DNA of 6,964 nucleotides from JADKCL01 sp046050405 (GCA_046050405.1 JBJOPY010000199.1:1-6964); one strand, 5' to 3'; positions 1-6,964 are shown, counted from the stretch's first letter. The notes: a model not told the origin generated them from the letters alone. Numbers and translations are program-made.

Positions 1-267
1 TACGGTTGTTGCCCTTCCTCATTTCCCAAAACCGAGACTTCTTGCGCCGTACGCTAATATGATGCAAAAACCTCCTCCTCATAGTCCGAATTCATTCAAG
101 AGTAGGGCTGATTTCGCTAATTTCTATGTTTCCGCTCCAAATTGGATGATTTATTGACAGCTTCTTCGACATGGTGCAGTAGTCTCAGGATACAGAAGCA
201 CACTCCGAACCCTATTCCTTGAGGCTCCGTATAACTCTACCGATTCAACTCATCAAAAAAAGCGCAC
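1..267. other. Region without a recognisable gene
   Basis: No frame here gives a convincing protein. One plus-strand frame (2-156) is open from the left edge to a TGA and would encode a 51-residue tail ending in APNWMIY. It is proline-rich and matches no family I recognise, so it may be chance or the end of a gene lying to the left. The stretch looks more AT-rich and less codon-like than the genes to its right. A TATAAC at 230-235 could be a -10-like box for the gene starting at 268, but no matching upstream box is visible, so I do not call a promoter. I see no tRNA, rRNA or strong hairpin. Confidence 0.6.
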
Positions 268-528
268 ATGGGAATTTTGACTAAATCCAAGAACGGTGCC
301 TATGTCCTCCCGGCCATTTGTTCCGCGATTATTCCTGGTCTAGGCCAGCTCATCAAAGGGCAAATAGGCAAAGGGCTGGTCTTCTTGGGGATTTTCTTCT
401 TCTGGGGTTTGATTGCTTTCCTGCCGAAACTCCTCCCCCTCGGTGGACTCTTGACCTCGATCACCGCCATTGTCTGTTGGCTGGTCAATGTCCTTGATGC
501 CGCCTTCAACTCCGGCAGGCAGCGATAA
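268..528 (+). CDS. Small multi-pass membrane protein, TM2-like
   Basis: This 86-residue protein is almost entirely hydrophobic. Membrane-spanning stretches are likely at about residues 11-27, 37-53 and 58-80, with a basic start (KSK) and a basic tail (GRQR). Residues 23-36 carry PGLGQL followed by GQIGKG, which resembles the proline-glycine turn of small TM2-type membrane proteins. The late Asp-Ala pair (residues 77-78) also fits that group. The start is the first ATG in frame; the bases before it (CAAAAAAAGCGCAC) show no Shine-Dalgarno, as is usual in Bacteroidota. It stands alone, facing the hydrolase gene, with a candidate hairpin 24 bp past its stop. Function is unknown; the family resemblance is from memory of the motif, not a search. 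Confidence 0.75.
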   Translation: MGILTKSKNGAYVLPAICSAIIPGLGQLIKGQIGKGLVFLGIFFFWGLIAFLPKLLPLGGLLTSITAIVCWLVNVLDAAFNSGRQR

Positions 529-552
529 GCAACCCGTAATGGCCGATTGGTG

Positions 553-585
553 AATGAAAGTCCCTGACACAAGTGATCTTTCATT
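553..585. terminator. Inverted repeat between convergent genes, possible terminator
   Basis: AATGAAAG at 553-560 is perfectly complementary to CTTTCATT at 578-585, giving an 8-bp stem around a 17-base loop; a G-T wobble at 552/586 could add one pair. It lies 24 bp after the stop of the small membrane protein and about 85 bp after the stop of the hydrolase on the other strand, where a two-way terminator would be expected. Against this, the stem is AT-rich, the loop is long, and no T-run follows on either strand. It may therefore be a weak terminator, an mRNA 3'-end stabiliser, or chance. Confidence 0.3.
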
Positions 586-670
586 TCCGGAGCAAGGTGA
601 GGTGGAAGCTGGAAGCCTCTACGGGTCACGTCTGTCCAATGATCCCCCACCGGTGCCTCCCCCGCAGCGG

Positions 671-2119
671 CTACCGCCCCTTCTCCAGAATCCATCGGCA
701 TACCATCTCCAGGACTTCTGGGGAGATCGTCTCCTCTATCATGGCATACTCCCCGACATTGCATTTCCCACAGTGCTGAAATAAATGGTTGAGCCCGGGA
801 AGTATCATCGTGGTGCCCTCCTCGTTTCCACCCCTGGCGAGTGCGGCGGCGATCGCATCCAGATTCAATTCCGGAGGTACCTGAATATCCTTTTCACCAT
901 TCAGGGCTAGCACCGGGCACTTCACTTTTTCAAGCACCGGTACAGGGTCATGCTTCAAAAAATAACGAAACCAGACGTTGTTGAGCTGGGGGATCAATCT
1001 TTTCATATTTACCATGTCCGAAGTCGTATCGGTCTTCGCTTTCCGCTCCATCCATCGATTCAGTTTTTGGTTAGCCTCCTTCATTGTCCTGGATTGGACG
1101 ATGATGTGATATAGCTCCTCATTCGCAGACCGTGCTTTCCCGATTTCATGCTCGGAGGCACTGTCCGCACGCATCACCAGTGTGGTTTGCTCAGCCAGCA
1201 ACTTGTCTCCACGGACTCCTGGACCCGCCAACATCACCAAGAAGCCTACATCAGCCGACGCCGAGGCTGCAATCGACCCAATCAATCCACCCTCGCTGTG
1301 ACCGAGCAGGCCGATTATAGAAATATTCAGGTCGCTCCTGCCCTTCAGATACCGAACCCCTGCCAACACATCAGTCGCGAAGTCGGCTGAGGTGGCCATC
1401 GCATGCTTGCCGGTGGATTTGCCCACACCGCGGTCATCGAAACGAAGCACAGCCACACCGTGGCGACTGAGATAGTCTGCGATCACCCAAAACGGCTTGT
1501 GCATCAGGCTCTCTTCATCACGAGTATTCGCCCCGGAACCTGTAATCAAGATGACTGCGGGGTATGGCCTATTCTGGTCTGGCAGCGTCAGCGTCCCGGC
1601 CAAGGTCACCTCTTGTGCGGAAGCATTTGTATACCGGACCTCCTCGACCTTGTATGGAAACGGCGGCTTGGGTTCCTGAGGACGATGGATCTCCCATTTC
1701 CCACGCCCGAAATTTAGAGGCATGGAGCGCAGGTATCCATCAAATTCCCCATAAAATTGGCCGTCAGGCTGTAATTTACCTGTATATGTGGCTCCTTGAA
1801 ATTTGAACGATAGCGTCGAATCCGAATAGTTCACCTTGTAAATCGGAAGTCCCCGAGCCCCCTGCTCCAGGATGTCCATTGTTCCCGAATAGGCGTCTCC
1901 CACGGTGGAGATCTTCACCTGCACGCGAAGTGGGATCGTTTCCATTTGGAGCAGCCCCTTCCACTCCCCTGCGATCGACTGAGAATACGCATCCAGGGAC
2001 AGCAAGAGGGACAACGCCAACGACATGAGCCTAAGATGAACCCGCCGCTTCTTTCGATGAAGGGAGGATTCTCCTGCAAGGTCTGCCCTGCGCGTTGTCC
2101 CTCGGTCGTGCAGTGTCAT
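671..2119 (-). CDS. Secreted alpha/beta hydrolase (serine esterase/peptidase-like)
   Basis: This 482-residue protein is predicted to be exported. After an Arg/Lys-rich start comes a hydrophobic core (about residues 33-42) and a likely signal peptidase site near AYS-QS (45-48). Residues about 49-145 form a separate beta-rich domain beginning IAGEWKG, often seen ahead of such hydrolases in Bacteroidota. The alpha/beta hydrolase fold fills about 155-480: oxyanion-loop region ITGSGANTRDEE (192-203), FDDRGVGKS (228-235), nucleophile elbow GHSEGG with Ser275, acid Asp411 in NGEKD, and His445 in GLNH. All three catalytic residues are present, so it should be active, acting on an unknown ester or peptide substrate in the periplasm or outside the cell. 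ATG 2119 overlaps the smc stop (ATGA), arguing for coupled translation. An in-frame ATG at 2026 would give a more typical short signal peptide. Fold call is firm; substrate is unknown. Confidence 0.92.
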   Translation of the reverse strand: MTLHDRGTTRRADLAGESSLHRKKRRVHLRLMSLALSLLLSLDAYSQSIAGEWKGLLQMETIPLRVQVKISTVGDAYSGTMDILEQGARGLPIYKVNYSDSTLSFKFQGATYTGKLQPDGQFYGEFDGYLRSMPLNFGRGKWEIHRPQEPKPPFPYKVEEVRYTNASAQEVTLAGTLTLPDQNRPYPAVILITGSGANTRDEESLMHKPFWVIADYLSRHGVAVLRFDDRGVGKSTGKHAMATSADFATDVLAGVRYLKGRSDLNISIIGLLGHSEGGLIGSIAASASADVGFLVMLAGPGVRGDKLLAEQTTLVMRADSASEHEIGKARSANEELYHIIVQSRTMKEANQKLNRWMERKAKTDTTSDMVNMKRLIPQLNNVWFRYFLKHDPVPVLEKVKCPVLALNGEKDIQVPPELNLDAIAAALARGGNEEGTTMILPGLNHLFQHCGKCNVGEYAMIEETISPEVLEMVCRWILEKGR

Positions 2120-5100
2120 TCTTCGGCAAGGTTCAGCGCCACCAAATCCACAGGCAAAATCATGGATATGCCGGTGTTGGCCATCGTGACGCCATACATT
2201 ACATTGGTGGCAGCCATGGTGCGCTTGTTGTGGGTGACAATGATGAACTGGGAATCCTTGCTGAACTCCCGGATGATGTTGTTGAACTTGTCAATATTGG
2301 CATCGTCCAGCGGGGCATCAACCTCATCGAAAATGCAAAATGGGGCTGGCTTCAGGAGGTAGATGGCAAACAGCAGCGCCACGGCGGTCAGTGTTTTCTC
2401 TCCCCCTGATAGCTGGTTGATTGTCAGCGGCCGCTTTCCCTTGGGCTTGGCCATGATGTGAATGGGACTCTCCAGGACATCCCCGGGGTTCGCCAGCTCC
2501 AGGTCACAGGTATCGCCAGTATAGAAAAGGTGTTGGAAGACTTCTTTGAAATGCTTGCGAATCTGCACGAATGCCGCGTTGAATTTTTCCGTAGCCGTCA
2601 CATCGATCTCAGAGATCGTACCCAGCAGGGTCTGCCGGGCATCGAGCAGATCCTGCTTCTGGACATGGATGAAGTCAAACCGCTCCTTCATCTCATCGTA
2701 GGCCTCCACGGCCATTGGGTTGACTTCCCCATAGGAATGAAGTTTCTGGCGGAGCCTGAACATTTCCTTCTCCGCCGTCTCGGGATCTAAGCTGTGGATC
2801 TCGCCTTCGAAGAGTGCTGTCTCGTCAAGTTCACTAATGTCTATGCCGAACTCAACTTTCATCCGCTCCTTGAGCGAGCTCAGCTGAATCTTGATCTCGG
2901 TGACACGGTCCCTGATGGCGTTTTTCTGCCCCTCCAGCACCTCTTTCTCCCCTCGTCCCGCTCGGATGAGCTCTTCCGTCGCGTTGATACCCGTCTTCAT
3001 CTGGCCGGCGATCTGCTCCAGCTTCCCGGTATGGTCCTCCTTGCTCTTTTTTTGCGCGTACAAGACCACCATCTGGTCATCGTTTTGAAGGCTGTTTTGG
3101 ACGAGTTGGTGGATGCTGTCCTTCGTTTCCTGAAGGTCACGGCGGTTTTTCCCCTCGCTTTCCTCCAAGCCCTTCAGTGTCTCGGCCTTCTGCCTCTCCT
3201 CCCGCTCCAGCATTTCCAGATGGTTACTTTGCTGGATGCACTGGATGTTATGCTGATGGAAGGCTTGGCTTTTCTCATTCAGCTCCTCCCGGCAGTTCTC
3301 AAACATCCGCCGCACTTCCTCTAGGATGGCAGCCTTGGCTCCGAAATCCTCCCGGAGGGCAGCTATCTGAGGCCCCAATCGCTCCGTCTGCATTTCAAGT
3401 TCCATCATCTGCCGCTCAATGACCTCCGAGCGTTCACCCGCCAGGGCGATGAATTCATGGTATTCCTTTTTACGTGCCTCCACTACGCTCAAGTCCCGGT
3501 ATTTGCGCTGCAACAAATTGTTCTGGGCTTCCAGGTCCCTGGCAAAGGTCTGTGCCTTCAACCCCTGTTGCCTCTGTTCATGCTCCACGAGCTTAACCTT
3601 CAGCGCTGCCAGTTCCTTCTCGAGCCTCTTCATCTCCTTGGCTAGCTTTTCCAGGTTCTTCGCCCGCCCGAGCCGCTTGCCCTGAAAGAGGCCCACACTG
3701 CCCCCGCCCAGGGTGTATCGCTTGCGGAACAATGATCCCGACGCGGTAAGGAGGCAGGCTCCGTCTGGCAGATCCGGTGGGATGTCTTCCTCCCGCTCCA
3801 CCAAATAGACATTCTCCAGCAAGAAGGCTGCCAGTTGCTCGTACTTTTCCGCTACCTCCACCACGTCTCTTGCGCGAAGCGCGCCTTTCAGCCTGTCGCC
3901 CGGGTGGGGTTGGAAACCCGCCAATTCCGCGAGAATGAAGAAATTCGCCCTTCCCCTGGACGTGTCTGCCAGCAGCCGGGTGGCTTTCAGCGCATCCTCG
4001 GGGGTCTCCACGACATAGTAGCTCATGTAGGGCTCGAGCAGGTTCTCGAGGGCAGCCTTATAGTTGTCATTCGTCAGGAAGATATCGCCGAGCAGCGGCG
4101 CCTCCTTGATCCAGCTCGCTTCCTTCTTCAGATACTTAACGCTGTCAGGGAACCCCTCCAGGTTTTCCACAAGGCTCCGGGTCAGGCTGTATTCATTCTG
4201 GCGCGCGTCGAATCCCCGATTGGATTGAGAGATGGCATCCTTCAGCCGTTCGATCTCCCTGGAACCGGATTCCAGGGCCGCCTCGTTCTCTTGCTTCTGC
4301 AGCCGCAGCCCTGCCGCGCTTGCCTCCAATTCCACGACCTCGGTGGCGAGCGCAGCCAGAGCTCCTGCAAATGAATCCAACTCGTCCGTCTTGCTGGTGC
4401 GGTCAGCTTCGTTCCTGTCAATCTCCCGGTTCAATCCGTCGATCTGGATCAGTTTGATTTCCCGCTCCTTCTCCAGTCGGGCAAGGTTCTGCTCCGTGGC
4501 CCGGTGGGCCTCCGCATGCACCTCCAGCTGCGACTTGAGCTCGTCATACCGGTCTGCGACCTCCTCCTTCGCCGTCTGCAGGCTGTTCAGCAGCTTCTGC
4601 CCCTCGCCCACCAGCCCTGAAACTTCTGCCCGCCTTGCCGAGACGGCCTCCAGCTCCTCCTTCGTTCGGCTGTAGTTCTTGCGGTCCTTGTCGAGCTGGT
4701 CGCTTATGGCAAACTCCCGCTGTTGCAGGTATTTCAGGCGTTCATTCTTGATCGATTTCTCCTTTTCGATCTCTACGATTCTTGCATTGTGCGCATTGAG
4801 ATCCTGCTGGGCCGCGGAGAGCCGGGATTCATTGTCGATTTGCTCCTTGCGCAGCTCCTGGAGCCTTGCCTCATGCCTGGCAATGGAGGACTGCACCCCG
4901 GCGAGCTTGTCCACGAAGGCCTGCTCCTCCCTTTCAATGGCCTCGTACCCTGCACGGAGACTCCTGATCGCGAAGAAGGCATGGCGTGAACTTGCCTGCT
5001 TGTATTCCTCCTTGATCTCAAAGTACTTCCTGGCTTTCCTGGCTTGTGCTTCGAGGCCTTTCAGTTGCTTTTGAATCTCGAACAGCACGTCCTCCACCCG

Positions 5101-5667
5101 CTCCAGGTCTGCCTGCACCTCCTCCAGTTTCTTCAGGGTTTGCTTCTTCCGGATCTTGTATTTGCTGATCCCTGCCGCCTCCTCGAAGAGGATTCTCCTG
5201 GAGTTCTCCTTATCATTCAGGATATCGTCCACCATCTTGAGCTCGATGATCGCGTAGCTGTCCGGGCCGATCCCGGTGTCCAGGAACAGGTCATGGATGT
5301 CTTTCAGGCGGCAAGGCACCCCGTTGATCATGTACTCGCTCTCCCCGGAACGGTAGAGCTTCCGGCATACCGCCACCGTGGTGTATTCCGTGGGCAGGAT
5401 GTTCCTCGTGTTTTCAAAGCTCAGAACGACCTCGGCAAAATGCGCTTTTTTACGCTTGTTCGTTCCGTTGAAGATCACGTTTTCCATCTTCTCCGAACGC
5501 AGCCGCCTGGTCTTCTGCTCCCCGAGAACCCATCTGATGGCATCCACGATGTTGCTCTTGCCGCAACCGTTCGGGCCGACAATGCCCGTGATCCCCCTGT
5601 CGAATAAAAACAGGGTCTTGTCGGCGAAACTCTTGAAGCCGTGTATTTCCAGGCTTTTTAATTGCAT
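2116..5667 (-). CDS. smc: Chromosome segregation/condensin ATPase SMC
   Basis: This 1183-residue protein has the usual length and full architecture of bacterial SMC, which dimerises and with kleisin partners ScpA/ScpB loops and compacts DNA in the nucleoid. The N-terminal ATPase lobe has Walker A GPNGCGKS (31-38) and an R-loop region TRRLRSEKM (53-61). A long coiled coil runs from about 170 to 500, the hinge from about 503 to 665, and the returning coil from about 668 to 935. The C-terminal lobe has signature LSGGE (1086-1090), Walker B CIFDEVD (1111-1117) with catalytic Glu1115, D-loop APLDDAN, and His1146 in IIVTHNK. The hinge ends in TLGGGSVGLFQGKRLGR, a Bacteroidota-type ending as I recall it. 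Nothing is broken. The start is set by the conserved beginning MQLKSLEIHGFKSF. No clear ribosome binding site precedes it. Its stop overlaps the hydrolase start. ScpA and ScpB are not in the window. Confidence 0.98.
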   Translation of the reverse strand: MQLKSLEIHGFKSFADKTLFLFDRGITGIVGPNGCGKSNIVDAIRWVLGEQKTRRLRSEKMENVIFNGTNKRKKAHFAEVVLSFENTRNILPTEYTTVAVCRKLYRSGESEYMINGVPCRLKDIHDLFLDTGIGPDSYAIIELKMVDDILNDKENSRRILFEEAAGISKYKIRKKQTLKKLEEVQADLERVEDVLFEIQKQLKGLEAQARKARKYFEIKEEYKQASSRHAFFAIRSLRAGYEAIEREEQAFVDKLAGVQSSIARHEARLQELRKEQIDNESRLSAAQQDLNAHNARIVEIEKEKSIKNERLKYLQQREFAISDQLDKDRKNYSRTKEELEAVSARRAEVSGLVGEGQKLLNSLQTAKEEVADRYDELKSQLEVHAEAHRATEQNLARLEKEREIKLIQIDGLNREIDRNEADRTSKTDELDSFAGALAALATEVVELEASAAGLRLQKQENEAALESGSREIERLKDAISQSNRGFDARQNEYSLTRSLVENLEGFPDSVKYLKKEASWIKEAPLLGDIFLTNDNYKAALENLLEPYMSYYVVETPEDALKATRLLADTSRGRANFFILAELAGFQPHPGDRLKGALRARDVVEVAEKYEQLAAFLLENVYLVEREEDIPPDLPDGACLLTASGSLFRKRYTLGGGSVGLFQGKRLGRAKNLEKLAKEMKRLEKELAALKVKLVEHEQRQQGLKAQTFARDLEAQNNLLQRKYRDLSVVEARKKEYHEFIALAGERSEVIERQMMELEMQTERLGPQIAALREDFGAKAAILEEVRRMFENCREELNEKSQAFHQHNIQCIQQSNHLEMLEREERQKAETLKGLEESEGKNRRDLQETKDSIHQLVQNSLQNDDQMVVLYAQKKSKEDHTGKLEQIAGQMKTGINATEELIRAGRGEKEVLEGQKNAIRDRVTEIKIQLSSLKERMKVEFGIDISELDETALFEGEIHSLDPETAEKEMFRLRQKLHSYGEVNPMAVEAYDEMKERFDFIHVQKQDLLDARQTLLGTISEIDVTATEKFNAAFVQIRKHFKEVFQHLFYTGDTCDLELANPGDVLESPIHIMAKPKGKRPLTINQLSGGEKTLTAVALLFAIYLLKPAPFCIFDEVDAPLDDANIDKFNNIIREFSKDSQFIIVTHNKRTMAATNVMYGVTMANTGISMILPVDLVALNLAEE

Positions 5668-5697
5668 CTAAGGCTACATTGTGCTAGATTTACCCCG
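5668..5697. promoter_or_regulatory. 30-bp divergent intergenic gap, presumed promoter region
   Basis: smc and the 5698 gene are read away from each other with only 30 bp between start codons, so at least one promoter must reach into the neighbour's coding sequence. On the plus strand, TTGCAT (5662-5667) and TAGATT (5685-5690) are separated by 17 bp, a spacing that suits a sigma70-type promoter, but the boxes match consensus only partly (about 3/6 and 4/6). A start there would make the plus-strand message almost leaderless. TACATTGT at 5675-5682 weakly resembles the Bacteroidota -7 box. None of these is decisive. No Shine-Dalgarno is evident for either gene. Confidence 0.3.
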
Positions 5698-6291
5698 ATG
5701 AAGTTTGAAGTGCTCATTACGATTGCCGTTGCATGGTTCATCCTACGTGCCATTGCAAGGGCTGCAAGAAAGAACAAGGCCTCTCTCCAAAGGGGGAGTG
5801 AAATTAGCAATAATTCTCGTCCACCCGCCCAAGAATTTATCGGCATGCCAGCCAATGACATGCCGACCGGCGTCTCCACATTCCCCGTCGAAGGGCAGCG
5901 CGGCCTGGAAGGGCAACGAAACCTCGAGCATGAAGGGCTGGAAAAGAGCCTGCGCCTCCTAGACGGACTCCCGGAACCCAAGACACTGGAGGACAACGCT
6001 GGCAGCCACTACAACGAGGATTCCCTCGTGGATGAATACAACCGCACCCACGAAAAAGGCAAAACCGTAGCCCACCATCGACACAACCTAGTTGACATGA
6101 AGACACAACGCAACCGGGCGGTTCATCTTCGAGCCCATCCAGGACAGGGATCCTCGAAAAAGGACTCCTTGTCAGGGAATGAGCGAAAGGTAAAGAAAAA
6201 GCATTCCCTGGCGGTCGCCCTTCAATCTGCTACCGGAAAAAGGCAAGCCGTGATCATGGCAGAGATCCTGAGACGACCTGATGAACGGTAG
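5698..6291 (+). CDS. Uncharacterised membrane-anchored protein, 197 aa
   Basis: The function is not recognised. Residues 4-20 form one membrane-spanning helix (VLITIAVAWFILRAIA), followed at once by RAARKNK, which suggests an N-in anchor with the basic side in the cytoplasm. The rest is hydrophilic and low in complexity, with a short EGQRxL repeat at about residues 65-81, a basic stretch at about 154-169 (many Lys), and an apparently ordered C-terminus with RQAVIMAEILRRP (182-194). A closing 'AVI-x-x-EIL-x-RP' is, as I recall, common to small uncharacterised Bacteroidota proteins. I chose ATG 5698 over ATG 5662 because it begins directly at the membrane helix and does not overlap the smc start. 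It diverges from smc, and its stop lies 13 bp before the apparent end of an insertion sequence, so it appears intact rather than truncated. A link to SMC is possible from position only. Confidence 0.78.
   Translation: MKFEVLITIAVAWFILRAIARAARKNKASLQRGSEISNNSRPPAQEFIGMPANDMPTGVSTFPVEGQRGLEGQRNLEHEGLEKSLRLLDGLPEPKTLEDNAGSHYNEDSLVDEYNRTHEKGKTVAHHRHNLVDMKTQRNRAVHLRAHPGQGSSKKDSLSGNERKVKKKHSLAVALQSATGKRQAVIMAEILRRPDER
5890..5940 (+). repeat. Short in-frame tandem repeat (18 bp, EGQRxL)
   Basis: Two adjacent 18-bp units, 5890-5907 and 5908-5925, encode EGQRGL and EGQRNL. A third, degenerate 15-bp unit (5926-5940) encodes EHEGL. The two full units agree at most bases, which suggests a fairly recent local duplication, or selection for a repeated hexapeptide, within the hydrophilic part of the 197-residue membrane-anchored protein. 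Confidence 0.6.
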
Positions 6292-6304
6292 CGAATTGCC
6301 TTGC

Positions 6305-6964
6305 TAGTGTAAAGGTTCTTGTAAAAATGAACTAAACATGTATCTTTTCAACATGGGCAGAACGGCAAGAACTATTACACTCAGCGAGGACGAGAAACGC
6401 GCCCTTGAGGTTGCGAGCAACTCGCACAAGGCCGGGCGGGAGGGTGCAGGAACGGTCAACGATTGTGCTCCTGCTGGCAAGCGGCAAGAGCCATGACGAG
6501 GTGATGCAAAAGGTCGGGGCGAGCCGCTCGGTGGTCGCGAAGTGGAAGAACCGCTTCCTGTCCCTGGGCATGGCTGGCCTGAAGGACAAGGCCGGTCGCG
6601 GCAAGACACCTGAATATGACGCCTATGACGAGGCACGGGTTGTCGAGCTTGCCACGGGCAAGCCAAAGGGTGGCTACCCGAACTGGCGCCAGCAACGGAT
6701 TGCAGAAGAGTTGAAGACGGGCAAGTCGACCGTCCAGCGGATCCTCGCAAGGCAGCGACTCAAACCCCACAAGGTCGAATATTGGTGCGGGAAGGGCACC
6801 GACCCGGAGTTCGGGGCGAAGATGACGGCCATCGTCGGCCTGTACCTCAACCCGCCAGAGAACGCCTCGGTGATCCCCGTGGACGGGAAGACCCAGATCC
6901 AGGCGCTGGGCTTCGAGGCAGAACCCCGCCTCCATGCTGTTGGAGAGTTCCCAGGAGAGCACAT
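6305..6964 (+). mobile_element. IS630-family insertion sequence, left part (runs off the window)
   Basis: The element is called from its transposase. IS630 elements insert at and duplicate a TA; the TA at 6305-6306, between the stop of the preceding gene and the transposase start, is a good candidate for the left junction. The 47 bp from there to the transposase ATG are AT-rich, and contain a short direct repeat TGTAAA (6308-6313 and 6320-6325) that could belong to the terminal sequence. The right end and the other inverted repeat are outside the window, so the boundary is inferred. From about 6360 onwards the base composition is visibly more GC-rich than the flanking leader, consistent with transferred DNA. 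Confidence 0.75.
6353..6964 (+). pseudogene. IS630-family transposase, frameshifted and partial
   Basis: The first frame (ATG 6353, or 6338 five codons earlier) reads MGRTARTITLSEDEKRALEV, a normal IS630 beginning, but ends at TGA 6491-6493. The homology continues one base over, from about 6438 to the edge: VQERSTIVLLLASGK, a helix-turn-helix (SHDEVMQKVGASRSVVAKW), the linker GLKDKAGRGKTPEY, a second winged helix (RQQRIAEELKTGKSTVQRIL), and LYLNPPE followed by VDGKTQIQAL. The Asp at 6882-6884 is the first catalytic Asp of the DDE set; the usual DEK is DGK here. A +1 shift lies within the G-rich stretch 6428-6444. About 200 of the usual 340 or so residues are in view. The shift may be a true mutation, a sequencing error in the G-run, or recoding; the canonical -1 slippage signal would not restore this frame. 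The family call is firm. Confidence 0.9.

Noticed and set aside
86..229. Possible imperfect duplication of a CCGAA...GAG...GCT segment (about 86-108 and 205-226)
   Set aside because: Matches are scattered and need gaps; this is within what chance would give in a short CT-rich stretch.
554..784. Plus-strand open frame of 76 codons after the small membrane protein
   Set aside because: Its second half overlaps the conserved C-terminus of the hydrolase on the other strand, and its proline-rich product has no recognisable feature.
2794..3324. Plus-strand open frame of 176 codons opposite smc
   Set aside because: It is antisense to the SMC coiled coil; its leucine-rich composition simply mirrors the Glu/Lys/Gln codons of smc, and smc is unmistakable.
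5044..5607. Plus-strand open frame of 187 codons opposite the smc N-terminal lobe
   Set aside because: It is antisense to the conserved Walker A region; no domain is recognisable in it.
2040..5660. Frequent CTCCTCC/CTTC runs on the plus strand, suggestive of simple repeats
   Set aside because: They are the complement of the Glu/Lys-rich codons of the SMC coiled coil, not independent repeats; no CRISPR-like periodic unit is present.
6456..6962. Minus-strand open frame of 168 codons at the right edge
   Set aside because: It is antisense to the IS630 transposase, whose plus-strand translation has two helix-turn-helix motifs and the DDE Asp; GC-rich DNA often leaves the opposite strand open.

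Overview
The window looks like ordinary chromosomal DNA of a member of the Bacteroidota. The basis is family resemblance by eye: the SMC protein has the wording typical of that phylum in its N-terminal ATPase lobe and at the end of its hinge, the secreted alpha/beta hydrolase has the two-part layout common there, and no start codon is preceded by a convincing Shine-Dalgarno sequence. A finer placement cannot be supported.

Layout, left to right. Bases 1-267 hold no convincing gene. A small membrane protein (268-528, +) follows. It converges on a minus-strand pair, and a candidate hairpin (553-585) lies in the gap. The pair reads smc (5667 to 2116) and then a secreted alpha/beta hydrolase (2119 to 671). 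The smc stop and the hydrolase start share an ATGA, so they are probably co-transcribed and translationally coupled. A gene for an uncharacterised membrane-anchored protein (5698-6291, +) diverges from smc across only 30 bp. Just after its stop, from about 6305 to the right edge, lies the left part of an IS630-family insertion sequence. Its transposase frame is interrupted by a +1 shift near 6437 and then cut by the window end.

Biologically, the centre is a housekeeping locus. SMC is the ATPase of the chromosome-organising condensin complex. The hydrolase is an exported serine esterase or peptidase-like enzyme with no obvious link to SMC other than the overlap. The two small membrane proteins have no known function. 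I found no defence system, CRISPR array, RNA gene or new multi-gene system. The points most worth a second look are the interrupted transposase and its insertion site, the coupling of smc to an exported hydrolase, and the tightly packed divergent start region upstream of smc.
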